64,000 nucleotides of DNA from JAFLCL01 sp964502175 (GCA_964502175.1 CAZCVE010000034.1:33213-97212), one strand, 5' to 3'. Positions 46,467 through 55,675 are shown, counted from the stretch's first letter. Notes: generated by a model from the sequence alone, not told the origin. Program-made: numbers and translations.

Positions 46467-47131
46467 TCGTCCACCCTCCGCAGCCATCGACCCTCGCGCG
46501 ACTTGTGCACGAGCACCGTCTCTTCGCCGCCCGTCGTTCGCACCATGAAGCACACCGCGCCCTGATCTTCGTGGTCGATCCATCGACCGACCACCGCCGC
46601 GAGCTCGTGTCGGTAGCCGCGCTCGGAGAACGCCGTCGGCGCGTAGCCCCACCCCGCCGACGCGCGCACCTCGACCTTGAGCGTCTCGCGGTGCGGCTCC
46701 CAGAGCGGCGGCGCGATGCCGCCCTCGAGGCGCAGATCACGCACGGCCGCCTCGACGAGCTGGTTGAGCGCGCCGAGCGGCGCGGGCGGATCGCACACGA
46801 GCACGAGCGTGTACTCGTCGCTCACGCGCCGAACGACGATCTCCCGCGCGTCCGCGACCACGTGGTACGCGTGTGGCGCGCCGAGGAAGCGCTTGGCGTG
46901 CTCGACGATCGTGTGGGTGAGCACGTGGATCTGCGCGCCCGCGACCTTCGCGTCGTAGAGCCCGATGCGCGCGGAGTAGTCGACGCACTCGCCTTCGTCG
47001 TCGACGAACACGGCCACCTGGAGCTCGGGCACGTTCGTGCTGAAGCGCCTCAAGATCGGCGTGAAGCCGGTCTCTTCCATGTCACGAGGCGTCTCCGCCC
47101 GGGACACGCGCGAGAGTCGCTCGCCCGCCAT
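46463..47131 (-). CDS. Roadblock/LC7-like protein
   Basis: A 222-residue soluble protein. Residues about 35-130 (LQVAVFVDDEGECVDYSARI, VVRRVSDEYTLVLVCDP) have the strand-helix-strand pattern of Roadblock/LC7 domains, which bind small Ras-like GTPases such as MglA in myxobacteria. The second half is unassigned. The ATG shares a base with the parvulin stop (TGATG) and its stop overlaps the next ATG, so translation is coupled on both sides. The Roadblock call rests on pattern only and should be treated as tentative. Confidence 0.55.
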   Translation of the reverse strand: MAGERLSRVSRAETPRDMEETGFTPILRRFSTNVPELQVAVFVDDEGECVDYSARIGLYDAKVAGAQIHVLTHTIVEHAKRFLGAPHAYHVVADAREIVVRRVSDEYTLVLVCDPPAPLGALNQLVEAAVRDLRLEGGIAPPLWEPHRETLKVEVRASAGWGYAPTAFSERGYRHELAAVVGRWIDHEDQGAVCFMVRTTGGEETVLVHKSREGRWLRRVDE

Positions 47132-48123
47132 CAGGGCGCCTCCGAGCGCGTGCGACGCGACGGATCGCTGCCGAGCGGCATGGTCTGCGCGATCCCGAGC
47201 GCGCGATCGTCGACGAGGATCGGCACGCCCTCGGCGAGGCGCGTCGCGAGATCCTCGGTGGCCTGCGCGCGCGCTTCTGCGGCGAGCTGACGACGCAGCG
47301 CGGGCACCCACTCTTCGCGGGGGACCTCCCACGGCGGCACGATCTCCGTCAGCGCGATCACGTGCACGCCATACGAGGTGCGCACGACGTCGGGCAGGAG
47401 CCCCGGCGCCGTCGCCGTGAAGAGCGCATCGGCGAACGGCGCCTCGAGCGCGTCGCGTCGCATGGGATCGAGGTGCTCGACGACCACGTCGAACGCACCC
47501 TGCCGCCCGACGTACCCATCCATCGCGGCGCCCACGTCGCTCGCGGTCGCGAGCTCTCCCTCGATGCGTCGCGCGAGGCGCATCGCCGCGTCGAGGCGCG
47601 CGGGATCGGGCGAGGAGTCGAGGCGCACGAGCACGTGCACCGCGCGCCGCGTCTCGGGCGAGGAGAGCGCACCGCCGAGCGAGCTGCGACGCTCCTCGAC
47701 GACGGCCTCCGGCACGGCCTCGGGCGTGAGCGCCGCCTCGACGTCGCGGTGCAAGAGCTCACGCACCGCGGCGCTGCGCGCGGAGCGCTCGATCTCCGGA
47801 TCGGCCGCGACCGCGCTGCCCTCGGCGTGATGCGCGAGCGCCATCTCGCCCTCGAGGCGGCGCAGCGCGAGCGTCGGGGTGAGGCCCGACTCGCGGACGA
47901 CGCGCTCGACGTCGCGCACGTAGATCGGGTCGCCGTCGACCGTCGCGATCACCTCACCACCGACGCGCGCGGTCTCTCGTTCGCTCGCGCTCCTCACCGG
48001 ATCGGCCACAGGATCGGTGGTCCGGGGCACTTCGCGATCGGCGCTGCCCGCGCAGCCGACGGCGAGACACAGCGAGGCGTAGAGAGCGCGCGACGCGAGC
48101 GACGTGTGGGTTCTTCGCGCCAC
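47131..48123 (-). CDS. Parvulin-type peptidyl-prolyl isomerase lipoprotein
   Basis: A 330-residue exported chaperone/isomerase of the PpiC/SurA kind. The signal ends in the lipobox LAVGCAGS. An N-terminal helical arm precedes the parvulin domain (RRAVHVLVRLDSS, GYVGRQGAFDVV, LPDVVRTSYGVHVIALTE, residues about 155-260), and a helical C-terminal arm follows. It should fold outer-membrane or surface proteins in the periplasm. GTG 48123 lies three bases after the stop of a 57-residue membrane protein, so the two are surely cotranscribed. Confidence 0.85.
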   Translation of the reverse strand: MARRTHTSLASRALYASLCLAVGCAGSADREVPRTTDPVADPVRSASERETARVGGEVIATVDGDPIYVRDVERVVRESGLTPTLALRRLEGEMALAHHAEGSAVAADPEIERSARSAAVRELLHRDVEAALTPEAVPEAVVEERRSSLGGALSSPETRRAVHVLVRLDSSPDPARLDAAMRLARRIEGELATASDVGAAMDGYVGRQGAFDVVVEHLDPMRRDALEAPFADALFTATAPGLLPDVVRTSYGVHVIALTEIVPPWEVPREEWVPALRRQLAAEARAQATEDLATRLAEGVPILVDDRALGIAQTMPLGSDPSRRTRSEAP

Positions 48124-48126
48124 GCG

Positions 48127-48300
48127 TCACTCGCCCACGGTCGGACGCAGGAGGCCGACGCCCGCGCGCAGGACGAACACGCCGGCCACCAGCAGGAGGC
48201 CCGCGGCCACGTAGTCGCGCACGGTCACCTCACGCACGCCGAAGCCGAGGCCGACGAGAGCGAGCACCACGAGCGCGAGACCAACGACGTCTTTCCACAT
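48127..48300 (-). CDS. 57-residue membrane protein upstream of the parvulin gene
   Basis: A short gene: MWKDVVGLALVVLALVGLG starts a first span, VREVTVRDYVAAG is a turn, LLLVAGVFVLRAGVGLL a second span, and LRPTVGE the tail. Two helices with a basic/acidic loop fit a small inner-membrane hairpin protein. Codon use (high GC3) matches its neighbours, and the stop is three bases before the parvulin GTG. No known family is recognised. Confidence 0.7.
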   Translation of the reverse strand: MWKDVVGLALVVLALVGLGFGVREVTVRDYVAAGLLLVAGVFVLRAGVGLLRPTVGE

Positions 48301-48383
48301 CGCGCGGCGAGCTTACCGCAGGGCCGCGCCCGTCGACGCGGCATGTCGAGCCCGCCGCACCTCGAGTGACGGCGGCTCGCGGC

Positions 48384-48821
48384 TCACTGCGGCATCTCGC
48401 CTGGCTGCGGCTCGCGCAGCACGATCTCGCCGCGGCCCTGGTTCTGGATGGTGATGACGACGCGCGAGTCGTCGACGCTCGCCGCCCACGGAAAGCCGTC
48501 GTCGATCTGGGCGGCCTCGAGCGGATAGCGCCCGAGCTCCATCGGCGCCTCGGTGCCGCGCTGGACGAGCCAGCGGTGCTCCTCGACCTCGTCGATGCAG
48601 CGACGGCTCTCTTCGCGCACGCGCACGCCGCCAGCCACATCGCGCGTCTCCACGTGCGCGTACGGGCAGCGATCTTCGTCGTGGGCGATCGAGTAGCGGC
48701 TGATGAAGTAGAGGATGTAGATCGAGAAGACAGCGGGCGCGGCGCCCAGCACGACGATGATCGGCAGCCACCAGGGCGTCTTCTTCTTCTCGGCGCTGGG
48801 GGCGTTCGTCATCGTCGTCAT
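48384..48821 (-). CDS. Single-pass membrane protein of unknown function
   Basis: A 145-residue protein. A Lys-rich start, one span (WWLPIIVVLGAAPAVFSIYI, residues 17-40), then a beta-rich outer domain with a Cys pair (DRCPYAH and RRCIDEVEEH). It starts ten bases after the trmFO stop on the same strand. Not recognised; its position suggests cotranscription with trmFO. Confidence 0.7.
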   Translation of the reverse strand: MTTMTNAPSAEKKKTPWWLPIIVVLGAAPAVFSIYILYFISRYSIAHDEDRCPYAHVETRDVAGGVRVREESRRCIDEVEEHRWLVQRGTEAPMELGRYPLEAAQIDDGFPWAASVDDSRVVITIQNQGRGEIVLREPQPGEMPQ

Positions 48822-48831
48822 CGCTCCGTGA

Positions 48832-50262
48832 TCACATCGCCGGCGGGGGAGTCGGGCCAGCCTCGGGCGCTTCGTCCTCGACGTGGGCCTGGCCGACGCG
48901 CGCGGTCGCGAGCTTGGTCGCGCCGACGCTCTCGAGCCAGGGCGCGAGCGCCGCGAGCGCGCGCTCGGCCAGCACCGCGTAGCGCGCGCGCTTCTGCAGG
49001 CGCTTGCCCTGCGTCGCCGTCGCGTCGAGCGGAGGGAACATGCTGAACATCACGTTCGAGGGCTGGTAGCGATCGACCGGCGTGCGCAGGTGCGACCAGA
49101 GCGATCCGAGCGCGCTCGGCCGCGGCGGAAGGCTCTCCGCGAAGCTCGCGCCCTCGGTGATCGTGCGACCGATCGCGATGCCGAGCAGCAGGCCACACGC
49201 GGCGCTCTCGACGTAGCCCTCCACGCCCGCGACCTGTCCCGCGAGGTGCACTCCGGGTGAGCCGAGGATCGAGAGGTCGTCGCCGAGCACGCGCGGCGCC
49301 TCGACGAACGTGTTCCTGTGCACGCTGCCGTAGCGGAGGATCTCGACGTTCTCGAGGCCGGGGATCATCGCGAAGACGCGCTTCTGCTCCGGCCACTTCA
49401 TGCGCGTCTGGAAGCCGACCATGTTGAACGCCGTGCGATCTTCGTCTTCGGTGCGCAGCTGCACCACGGCGTAGGGCCAGCGTCCGGTGCGCGGATCGGT
49501 CAGGCCCACGGGCTTCATCGGCCCGAACGCGAGCGTGCGCTCGCCGCGCTCGGCCATCACCTCGACGGGCAGACAGCCCTCGAAGTACTTCACCTTCTCG
49601 AATTCGCGCGGCGCGACCTTCTCGGCCGCGCGCAGCGCCTCGACGAACGCGGTGTACTGCGCCTTGTCGAGCGGGCAGTTCACGTACGCGTCGTCGCCGC
49701 CCTTGTCGTAGCGGCTCGCACGGAAGACCTTGCTCTCGTCGATCGACGCGGCGCTGAGGATCGGCGCGATCGCGTCGTAGTACGCGAGGTGATCGGTGCC
49801 CACGCGCGCTGCGATCGAGGCCGCGAGCGCGTCGCCCGTGAGCGGTCCGGTCGCGATCACCACGGGCCGCTCGGGCGAGGCGTCGCTCGGGATCTCGAGG
49901 ACCTCGCGGCCCTCGACGCGGATGCGCGGGTGAGCCCCGATGCGCGCCGTCATCGCGCGGGAGAAGGCCTCGCGATCCACCGCGAACGCGCCGCCCGCGG
50001 GCACGCGCACCTCGTCGCCCACCGCCATCACGAGCGAGCCCGCGCGCCGCATCTCTTCTTTGAGGAGGCCGACGGCGTTCGTCAGCGCCGCGCCGCGGAA
50101 CGAGTTCGAGCACACGAGCTCCGCGAGGCCGTCACCCACCTGCGCGGGCGTGCGCTTCTCGGGCTTCTGCTCGACGAGGCACACGTCCACGCCGCGCTCG
50201 GCGAGCTGGAACGCGCACTCGCAGCCCGCGAGGCCCCCGCCGACGATCAGAACCTCGGTCAC
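48832..50262 (-). CDS. trmFO: Folate/FAD-dependent tRNA (uracil-54) methyltransferase TrmFO
   Basis: Makes m5U54 in the tRNA T-loop using methylenetetrahydrofolate and FAD. The 476-residue protein has the FAD motif VGGGLAGCECAFQLAERG, then ELVCSNSFRGA, GRWPYAVVQLRTED, and the C-terminal LAGQVAGVEGYVESAA block. The conserved catalytic-type Cys residues and length fit. GTG 50262 is the start. It lies 19 bases after the PPC-lipoprotein stop and heads into small membrane proteins. Confidence 0.95.
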   Translation of the reverse strand: MTEVLIVGGGLAGCECAFQLAERGVDVCLVEQKPEKRTPAQVGDGLAELVCSNSFRGAALTNAVGLLKEEMRRAGSLVMAVGDEVRVPAGGAFAVDREAFSRAMTARIGAHPRIRVEGREVLEIPSDASPERPVVIATGPLTGDALAASIAARVGTDHLAYYDAIAPILSAASIDESKVFRASRYDKGGDDAYVNCPLDKAQYTAFVEALRAAEKVAPREFEKVKYFEGCLPVEVMAERGERTLAFGPMKPVGLTDPRTGRWPYAVVQLRTEDEDRTAFNMVGFQTRMKWPEQKRVFAMIPGLENVEILRYGSVHRNTFVEAPRVLGDDLSILGSPGVHLAGQVAGVEGYVESAACGLLLGIAIGRTITEGASFAESLPPRPSALGSLWSHLRTPVDRYQPSNVMFSMFPPLDATATQGKRLQKRARYAVLAERALAALAPWLESVGATKLATARVGQAHVEDEAPEAGPTPPPAM

Positions 50263-50281
50263 GACGCGCTCCCTCGCGGCT

Positions 50282-51874
50282 TCACGGGCAGACCGCCGTT
50301 CCCGACGCAGGGCACGCGCCGCCCGCGCAGCGGTTGGCGACGCCCATCGGATCGCACATCGCGCCGGTCGCGAGCACGGGCCTCAGGCGGAGCTCCACCG
50401 ACACGCTCGTCGTCGCGTCGAACGGCGCGTAGCCGTCGACGAACACGAAGTGCGTCCCCGCGGCCACGTTCTCGACGAGGCCATAGGAGCGGTAGTCGCC
50501 GTCGGGCGCGCCCGCGTAGTCGTCGTCGCACACGAGCTCGGTGGTCTCGTTCGCGCACGTGGATCGCACGTAGACGACCGTGTCGAGGTCGGCCGGGTTC
50601 GCCGCGAGGTTCGTCGCCGCGATCAGATCGAACGTGCCCGCGGGCACGGTGACCGCGAACACAGCCTCCATCGCGTCCGCCGTGTACTCGCAGCCGGTGC
50701 CCGACGCGAGGCCCACGCCCGCGGCGAGCGATGCGCGCTGCGTGCTCACGCTGGGCTCGCTGCCCGCCGGCGCGGTGAGCGTCACCGACGTCGCCGCGCT
50801 GCAGAGCGCGAGCGTCTCGGCCGACGCGACGCAGGTGCCGGAGTCGCACACGTTGGGCGCGCGGCAGAGGCTGGTCGCGGTGCACGTGCCGCCGAAGCCC
50901 ACCTCGGTGACCATGTCGATCACCACGTCGCGCGTCGCGCTGCGCGCGCCGTAGGCGTCGTACGTGAAGAGACGGAGCGTGGTCGCCGCGCCGATGCCGT
51001 CGAAGTCTGCGCTGCCGGGTGCCGTCGCGAGCTGCATCGCGAAGGACGCCGTCGTGACCTCGAGATCGAACGGATAGAAGTACGGCCCGAGATCGTCGGC
51101 CACGGCAGCGTCGAGCGCGAGCGGCGTGCCGTCCCCCGCGAGCAGCTGGAAGCCGACACCGACCGCGTTGGTGTCCGCGTCCATGCCCGTGGCCGTGACC
51201 TCGAGGCGATCGTCGTCCACGCGGCGCGCGGTCGCGGCCGTCAGCGTCGGTGATGCGTTCGGCTCCGCCTCGAGCTGCATCGTGTACGAGCCCGCGGAGA
51301 TCGTTCCGCCTTCACCGCCCGGGTAGCCGCTCACGACGAGGTACACGGTCGTTCCGCCGGTGGCCGTGAACGCGCCCGCGCTGCGGACCTCGTCTTCGGC
51401 GACGTCGTCGAAGCACGACTCGACGCTCGTCGGCGTGGTCTCGCAGGCGGTGCGCACCTCGACGATCGTGTCGAAGGTCGCGGCCGTGCCCGTCGTGAGG
51501 TTGAACGCGATGCCCACCTCGCCCGAGCCCGGCACCTCGACGGCGACGACCTCCTGCGGCGGACGCTCCGAGATGTCCGGGTTGGTGCACGCCGCGCCGA
51601 GCGCGAGCCCTCCCGCGGCGCCCCCCGCGGTGTTGCCGCTGATCGTCATCGACTCGCCGATCGCGAGCGTCACGCGCCGCGGCGACGCACAGGTCCCGAG
51701 GCCGGACGTGGGCGCGTCGGCGGCCGGCCCGCCGTCCTCCGGACCTCGGAACGCGTCGTCGCCGATCGCGGCGTCGGCGGGGGCGTCTCCGCCCCCACAT
51801 CCGACGGCGATCGAGGACGCGGCGACCGACGAGACGAGCACGGTGACGAAAGAGAGGGATCGAAGCTGAGCCAT
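50282..51874 (-). CDS. Lipoprotein with pre-peptidase C-terminal-like domains
   Basis: A 530-residue surface lipoprotein: signal peptide, lipobox SIAVGCGGG, Asp/Ala/Pro stalk, then two PPC-like beta domains (VGIAFNLTTGTAATFDTIVE to YTMQLEAEP, and FAVTVPAGTFDLIAATN to VSVELRLRP), each with paired Cys (ACETTPTS, ESCFDD; STCAN, LVCDDDY). A third beta segment and the Cys-knot-like NVCDSGTCV lie between. Its own promoter overlaps the dprA stop. Function unknown; PPC domains bind surfaces. Confidence 0.8.
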   Translation of the reverse strand: MAQLRSLSFVTVLVSSVAASSIAVGCGGGDAPADAAIGDDAFRGPEDGGPAADAPTSGLGTCASPRRVTLAIGESMTISGNTAGGAAGGLALGAACTNPDISERPPQEVVAVEVPGSGEVGIAFNLTTGTAATFDTIVEVRTACETTPTSVESCFDDVAEDEVRSAGAFTATGGTTVYLVVSGYPGGEGGTISAGSYTMQLEAEPNASPTLTAATARRVDDDRLEVTATGMDADTNAVGVGFQLLAGDGTPLALDAAVADDLGPYFYPFDLEVTTASFAMQLATAPGSADFDGIGAATTLRLFTYDAYGARSATRDVVIDMVTEVGFGGTCTATSLCRAPNVCDSGTCVASAETLALCSAATSVTLTAPAGSEPSVSTQRASLAAGVGLASGTGCEYTADAMEAVFAVTVPAGTFDLIAATNLAANPADLDTVVYVRSTCANETTELVCDDDYAGAPDGDYRSYGLVENVAAGTHFVFVDGYAPFDATTSVSVELRLRPVLATGAMCDPMGVANRCAGGACPASGTAVCP

Positions 51875-51884
51875 GGCGGCGCGA

Positions 51885-51912
51885 GAGCTAGCGCCGGCCT
51901 CGCGCGGGTCAA
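51885..51912 (-). promoter_or_regulatory. Promoter inside the dprA stop region
   Basis: On the minus strand TTGACC (51907-51912), 16 bases, TAGCTC (51885-51890), then ten bases to the lipoprotein ATG. The -35 box covers the dprA stop codon. Confidence 0.5.
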
Positions 51913-52841
51913 CCGACCACCTCCAGGGTCCCTCGACGTCCTTCGACGACCAGCCCGCGGAGCTCCAGATCTGCCACCGCCGCCAGCACGTCCGGGACGG
52001 GCCGGCCGAGCCGCTCGACGATCGCCTCGAGGTCCTCGGCCCCCTCTTCGATGGCGGCGAGCACCGCCCGCGGGAGCCCCTCCAGGGACACCATGGTCCT
52101 CGGCGGAGACGCATCAGACGCCTTGTGTTTGTTGGCGATCCGCGTCGTCGTCCGCTCACGAGCCGCCCGCGCGAACGGAAGGAGCGGCGTGCCCTCGACC
52201 ACGCGGAGGACGTCGCGCGCCGCCATGCAAGGCAGCGCTCCGGCGCGGATCAGGTCGTTCGAGCCGAGGGCTTCCTCGCACTCCGGCACCCGCGGCACGG
52301 CGAGCACGGGCACGTCGATGGCGCGCGCATGAGCCGCCGTGGAGAGCGCCCCCGATCGCACCGGGGCCTCGACGACGACGACCGCGCGCACGAGCGCGGC
52401 GATGATCCGGTTGCGGGCGAGGAAGTGATGCGCGCGCGGCGTGGCCGCGTCGTCCTGCTCGCTGATCTCGCAGCCGCCGCGCTCGACGATGCGCGCGTAG
52501 AGCGGGCGATGCTCCGCTGGATACGTCGCCTCGAGCCCGGTGGCGTGCACCACGACGGTGACGCCGTGGGCGTCGAGAGCACCGAGGTGCGCCGCGTGAT
52601 CCACGCCGAACGCGCCCCCCGAGACGATCACGCAGCCCTCCTGCACGAGCTCCGCGGCGAGGCTGCGCGCGACGTGGAGGCCGCGCTCCGTAGCGCCGCG
52701 GGTGCCGACGATCGCGACCGCCCGCGCGAGCGAAGGGAGCACCCCGCGGACGCGGACGATGGGGGGCGGCTCGGCGAGGCGCGCGAGCTCGGCGGGGTAG
52801 CCGCGCTGACCGCGGTCGAGGAGGAGAGAAGAGCGGGTCAT
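51909..52841 (-). CDS. dprA: DNA-processing protein DprA
   Basis: A 310-residue DprA: it binds incoming single-stranded DNA and loads RecA during natural transformation. The Rossmann core has VAIVGTRGATERG, SGGAFGVDHAAH, LEATYPAEHRPLY and LARNRIIAAL; a C-terminal winged helix follows (residues about 250-310). ATG 52841 has GAGAGG upstream, better than the ATG 12 bases before it. It is diverged from the FKBP gene by 78 bases. Its presence suggests this organism may be able to take up DNA. Confidence 0.93.
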   Translation of the reverse strand: MTRSSLLLDRGQRGYPAELARLAEPPPIVRVRGVLPSLARAVAIVGTRGATERGLHVARSLAAELVQEGCVIVSGGAFGVDHAAHLGALDAHGVTVVVHATGLEATYPAEHRPLYARIVERGGCEISEQDDAATPRAHHFLARNRIIAALVRAVVVVEAPVRSGALSTAAHARAIDVPVLAVPRVPECEEALGSNDLIRAGALPCMAARDVLRVVEGTPLLPFARAARERTTTRIANKHKASDASPPRTMVSLEGLPRAVLAAIEEGAEDLEAIVERLGRPVPDVLAAVADLELRGLVVEGRRGTLEVVG

Positions 52842-52919
52842 GGCGCCTCTCATCGTTCGGTCGAGTCACCGGTTGCGCGCCCCCTTCCGCGAAGACGCGA
52901 ATCGGACTACGAAGCCGCG

Positions 52920-53240
52920 ATGCTCGAGAAGACCGACCTCGTCGTGGGCACCGGCGCAGAAGCCGTGGCCGGCAAGAAGATCAGCGTCCACTACGTGGGC
53001 ACGCTCACCAACGGCACGAAGTTCGATGCCTCGCGCGACCACGGCGAGCCCTTCGCCTTCACGCTCGGGCGCGGTCAGGTGATCCGCGGCTGGGACGAAG
53101 GCGTCGTCGGCATGAAGGTCGGCGGCAAGCGCAAGCTCGTGGTGCCCGCGGACATGGGCTACGGCGCGCGCGGCTTTCCGCCCGTGATCCCCGCCAACTC
53201 GGTCCTCGTGTTCGAGGTCGAGCTGCTCGGCGTGGGCTGA
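52920..53240 (+). CDS. FKBP-type peptidyl-prolyl isomerase
   Basis: A minimal one-domain FKBP of 106 residues: GKKISVHYVGTLTNGTKFDA, FTLGRGQVIRGWDEGV, YGARGFPPVIPANS and LVFEVELLGVG are the usual active-site strands, with the binding-pocket Tyr, Phe, Trp and Asp kept. No signal peptide, so it is cytosolic. It lies 28 bases before the cardiolipin synthase gene on the same strand. Confidence 0.94.
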   Translation: MLEKTDLVVGTGAEAVAGKKISVHYVGTLTNGTKFDASRDHGEPFAFTLGRGQVIRGWDEGVVGMKVGGKRKLVVPADMGYGARGFPPVIPANSVLVFEVELLGVG

Positions 53241-53268
53241 CGCGCGCGAGCACCGCGGCGAGGTCACG

Positions 53269-54681
53269 ATGAGTTTCTGGCCGACCCTGTTCACCGTGCT
53301 CGAGGTGAGCTGGGTCGTCGTGATCGCGATCGGCATCGTGCTCGAGCGTCGCTCTCCCGTGGCCACGCTCGCGTGGATCGGCATCCTCGCCTGGCTGCCG
53401 ATCTTCGGCATCGTCATCTACTACTTCTTCGGTCCGCGTCGGCTGCGTCGCCGGAAGATGCGGCGACAAGAGGGCTCGCGGCTCCTCCTCCGCGCGATGC
53501 GCGAGCTCGATCACGAGCAGAAGGACGAGCGCTGGAACAGCCTCGCCCGCTTGGCCATCGCGGCCGGTGAGTCGCCGCCCCTGCCCGCGACCGACATCAC
53601 GCTCTACCTCGAGGGCGACGCGCTCTACGACGCGCTCCATGCCGCCATCCGCGCGGCCGAGCACCACGTGCACGTCGAGTACTACATCTTCGACGACGAC
53701 GACGTGGGCAAGCGCGTGCTCGCGGCGCTGGTCGAGCGCGCCGAGGCGGGCGTCGAGGTGCGCGTCGTGCTCGACGGCATCGGCGCGTACTCCATGTCGA
53801 ACCGAGCGCTCGAGCCCTTGCGCAAGGCGGGCGGCGACGTGGCCTGGTTCAACCCCGTGTCGGGCTTTCGCCCTCGCCTCGCGAACTTCCGCACGCACCG
53901 AAAGATCGTGATCTGCGATGGGGCCATCGCCTTCACGGGCGGGATGAACGTCACGAAGAGCCACTCGATCCTGAGCTCCGGCGGCTCGGCGTGGCGCGAC
54001 ACGCACATGTCGTTTCGCGGGCCGGCGTGTCGCGCGCTCCAGCGCGTGTTCCTCGAGGACTGGTACTTCGCGAGCGGCAAGCAGCCGCCCACGGGCGAGC
54101 CGTACTTCATCCCCGTCTCGAACGAGGGCGAGCACGCGCTCATCCAGATCGTGTCGTCGGGCCCCGATCGCGACCTCTACGCGATCCACCAGCTCTTCTT
54201 CGCCGCGATCACGCAGGCGCAGAAGCGCGTGTGGCTCACCACGCCGTACTTCGTGCCCGACGAGATCATGCTCGCCGCGCTCGTCGCCGCGGGCCTACGC
54301 GGTGTCGACGTCCGCATCCTCGTGCCTCGCTCGAGCGACAACTCGCTCGTCGACTACGCCGCGCGCTCCTACTACCCGGAGCTCGTGCGCGCCCGCGTGC
54401 AGATCCACGAGTACACCGAGGCCATGCTCCACGCGAAGACGATGGTCGTCGACGACTCGCTCGCGATCGTCGGCACCGCCAACTTCGACAACCGCAGCTT
54501 CCGCCTGAACTTCGAGGTGGTCGCCGCGATCTACGACGTGCACGCCACGAGCGACCTCGCCCGCGCGTTCGAGACCGACCTCGAGAAGGCCGCGGTCGTG
54601 AAGGTGCGCGAGATCAAGGAGAAGAGCCTCCTCGAGCGCCTCGGCGAAGGCGGAGCCCGCCTCTTCAGCCCCCTACTCTGA
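53269..54681 (+). CDS. cls: Cardiolipin synthase (phospholipase D family)
   Basis: A 470-residue inner-membrane enzyme that joins phosphatidylglycerol to another phospholipid. Two N-terminal membrane spans (residues 4-22 and 29-48), then two HKD motifs: HRKIVICDG from H210 and HAKTMVVDDS from H388, followed by GTANFDNRSFRLNFE. ATG 53269 has GCGAGG upstream. Fully intact. It is followed by a hairpin-rich gap. Confidence 0.95.
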   Translation: MSFWPTLFTVLEVSWVVVIAIGIVLERRSPVATLAWIGILAWLPIFGIVIYYFFGPRRLRRRKMRRQEGSRLLLRAMRELDHEQKDERWNSLARLAIAAGESPPLPATDITLYLEGDALYDALHAAIRAAEHHVHVEYYIFDDDDVGKRVLAALVERAEAGVEVRVVLDGIGAYSMSNRALEPLRKAGGDVAWFNPVSGFRPRLANFRTHRKIVICDGAIAFTGGMNVTKSHSILSSGGSAWRDTHMSFRGPACRALQRVFLEDWYFASGKQPPTGEPYFIPVSNEGEHALIQIVSSGPDRDLYAIHQLFFAAITQAQKRVWLTTPYFVPDEIMLAALVAAGLRGVDVRILVPRSSDNSLVDYAARSYYPELVRARVQIHEYTEAMLHAKTMVVDDSLAIVGTANFDNRSFRLNFEVVAAIYDVHATSDLARAFETDLEKAAVVKVREIKEKSLLERLGEGGARLFSPLL

Positions 54682-54689
54682 CCTCGTAC

Positions 54690-54849
54690 TCTGACCTCAT
54701 CCGAGCACGGGGCGCCCTGCGGCGGGGGAGCGAAGCTCCCCCTGGAGCAGCGAGGATGGAAGAGCGATGCGACGATGGACGAGCGGGGGGTCACAGGGGG
54801 GCCCGGGGGGCCCGGGGGCCCCCCTTCGGAGCGCCGGAGGCGCGGAAAA
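54690..54849. repeat. Hairpin-rich intergenic element between cls and DUF695 genes
   Basis: Contains GGGGGAGC-GAA-GCTCCCCC (54724-54742), an almost pure G/C palindromic run GGGGGGCCCGGGG...CCCCCC near 54795-54823, and GCGCC-GGA-GGCGC (54831-54843). The last lies straight after the TAG stop of the minus-strand gene. Similar in style to the elements at 2.1, 13.7 and 63.6 kb. Confidence 0.7.
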
Positions 54850-55602
54850 CTAAGCGTCGGTGTCTTTCCGCGCGGGGCAGCTCCAGCCGTCGTACTTGCC
54901 GTCGTGCTCTTCGGCGAGGAGGTGGAGGCTCGCGGCGATCTCGTGCACGTGCACCAGCTCTGCCGAGTCGACGCGCGTCGCGCGCACCGACCAGCCGCTG
55001 CCGTCGTCCAGCTCGCGCGCCTCGACCTCGAAGCGGAGGCCCGCGCACGCCTCGGCGTAGGTGCGCGCGTGGACCTCGCGCGTGAACGTCGCCGCGTGAT
55101 CGATCGCGCGCGGCTGATCGAGGCGATCGCCTTGCTTCTTCAGCTGATCGACGATCTTGCGATCAGCCATCCAGCGCTGCTCGATCGCGCCGGGGAAGAG
55201 CACGTCGAGGTAGTGGCGCCACTCCTTGTCTTCGCGCACCTGGCTCATCACGCGGCGCGTCGGCGAGGGTCCGAGCGCCTCACCGAGCGCGGCGCTGAGC
55301 GTGTCCACGCGCGGCGCGTAGAAGAAGAGATCGCGGGTGCCGTTCCACGTCATGCGGCCGACGAACTGCGCCTCGAGCTGCGTGCGCAGCGAGCGCACGA
55401 GCGCCTCTTCGATCTTGCCGAGCTCATCGGCCTCGGCGTTGTCGGTGAGGCCGTCGACGCGCGGTCGCGTGAGCGGGAAGCGCACCGAGACCATCCACGG
55501 CTTGGTCTCGATCGGCGCTTCGTTGACGAGACCGAGATCGAGCACCGTCGAGCACGGCTTCCCGTCGACGAGGAAGAAGTAGTAGTCCCAGTGATCGCTC
55601 AT
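54850..55602 (-). CDS. DUF695/RraB-type protein
   Basis: A 250-residue cytosolic protein with two domains. Residues 1-125 match DUF695 (MSDHWDYYFFLVDGKPCST, FPLTRPRVDGL, DELGKIEEALV). Residues 135-250 match the regulator of ribonuclease E activity RraB (ADRKIVDQLKKQGDRLDQPR and HAATF). The pair occurs as a single polypeptide in many bacteria. RraB in E. coli restrains RNase E; whether this one does is not known. ATG 55602. Confidence 0.85.
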   Translation of the reverse strand: MSDHWDYYFFLVDGKPCSTVLDLGLVNEAPIETKPWMVSVRFPLTRPRVDGLTDNAEADELGKIEEALVRSLRTQLEAQFVGRMTWNGTRDLFFYAPRVDTLSAALGEALGPSPTRRVMSQVREDKEWRHYLDVLFPGAIEQRWMADRKIVDQLKKQGDRLDQPRAIDHAATFTREVHARTYAEACAGLRFEVEARELDDGSGWSVRATRVDSAELVHVHEIAASLHLLAEEHDGKYDGWSCPARKDTDA

Positions 55603-55675
55603 CGTGCTCGCAGAGGTCGGCCGTGGGGGCCTGGGACAGTACCGCGACGCGCGACGGATCGATCGACGGAGACGA

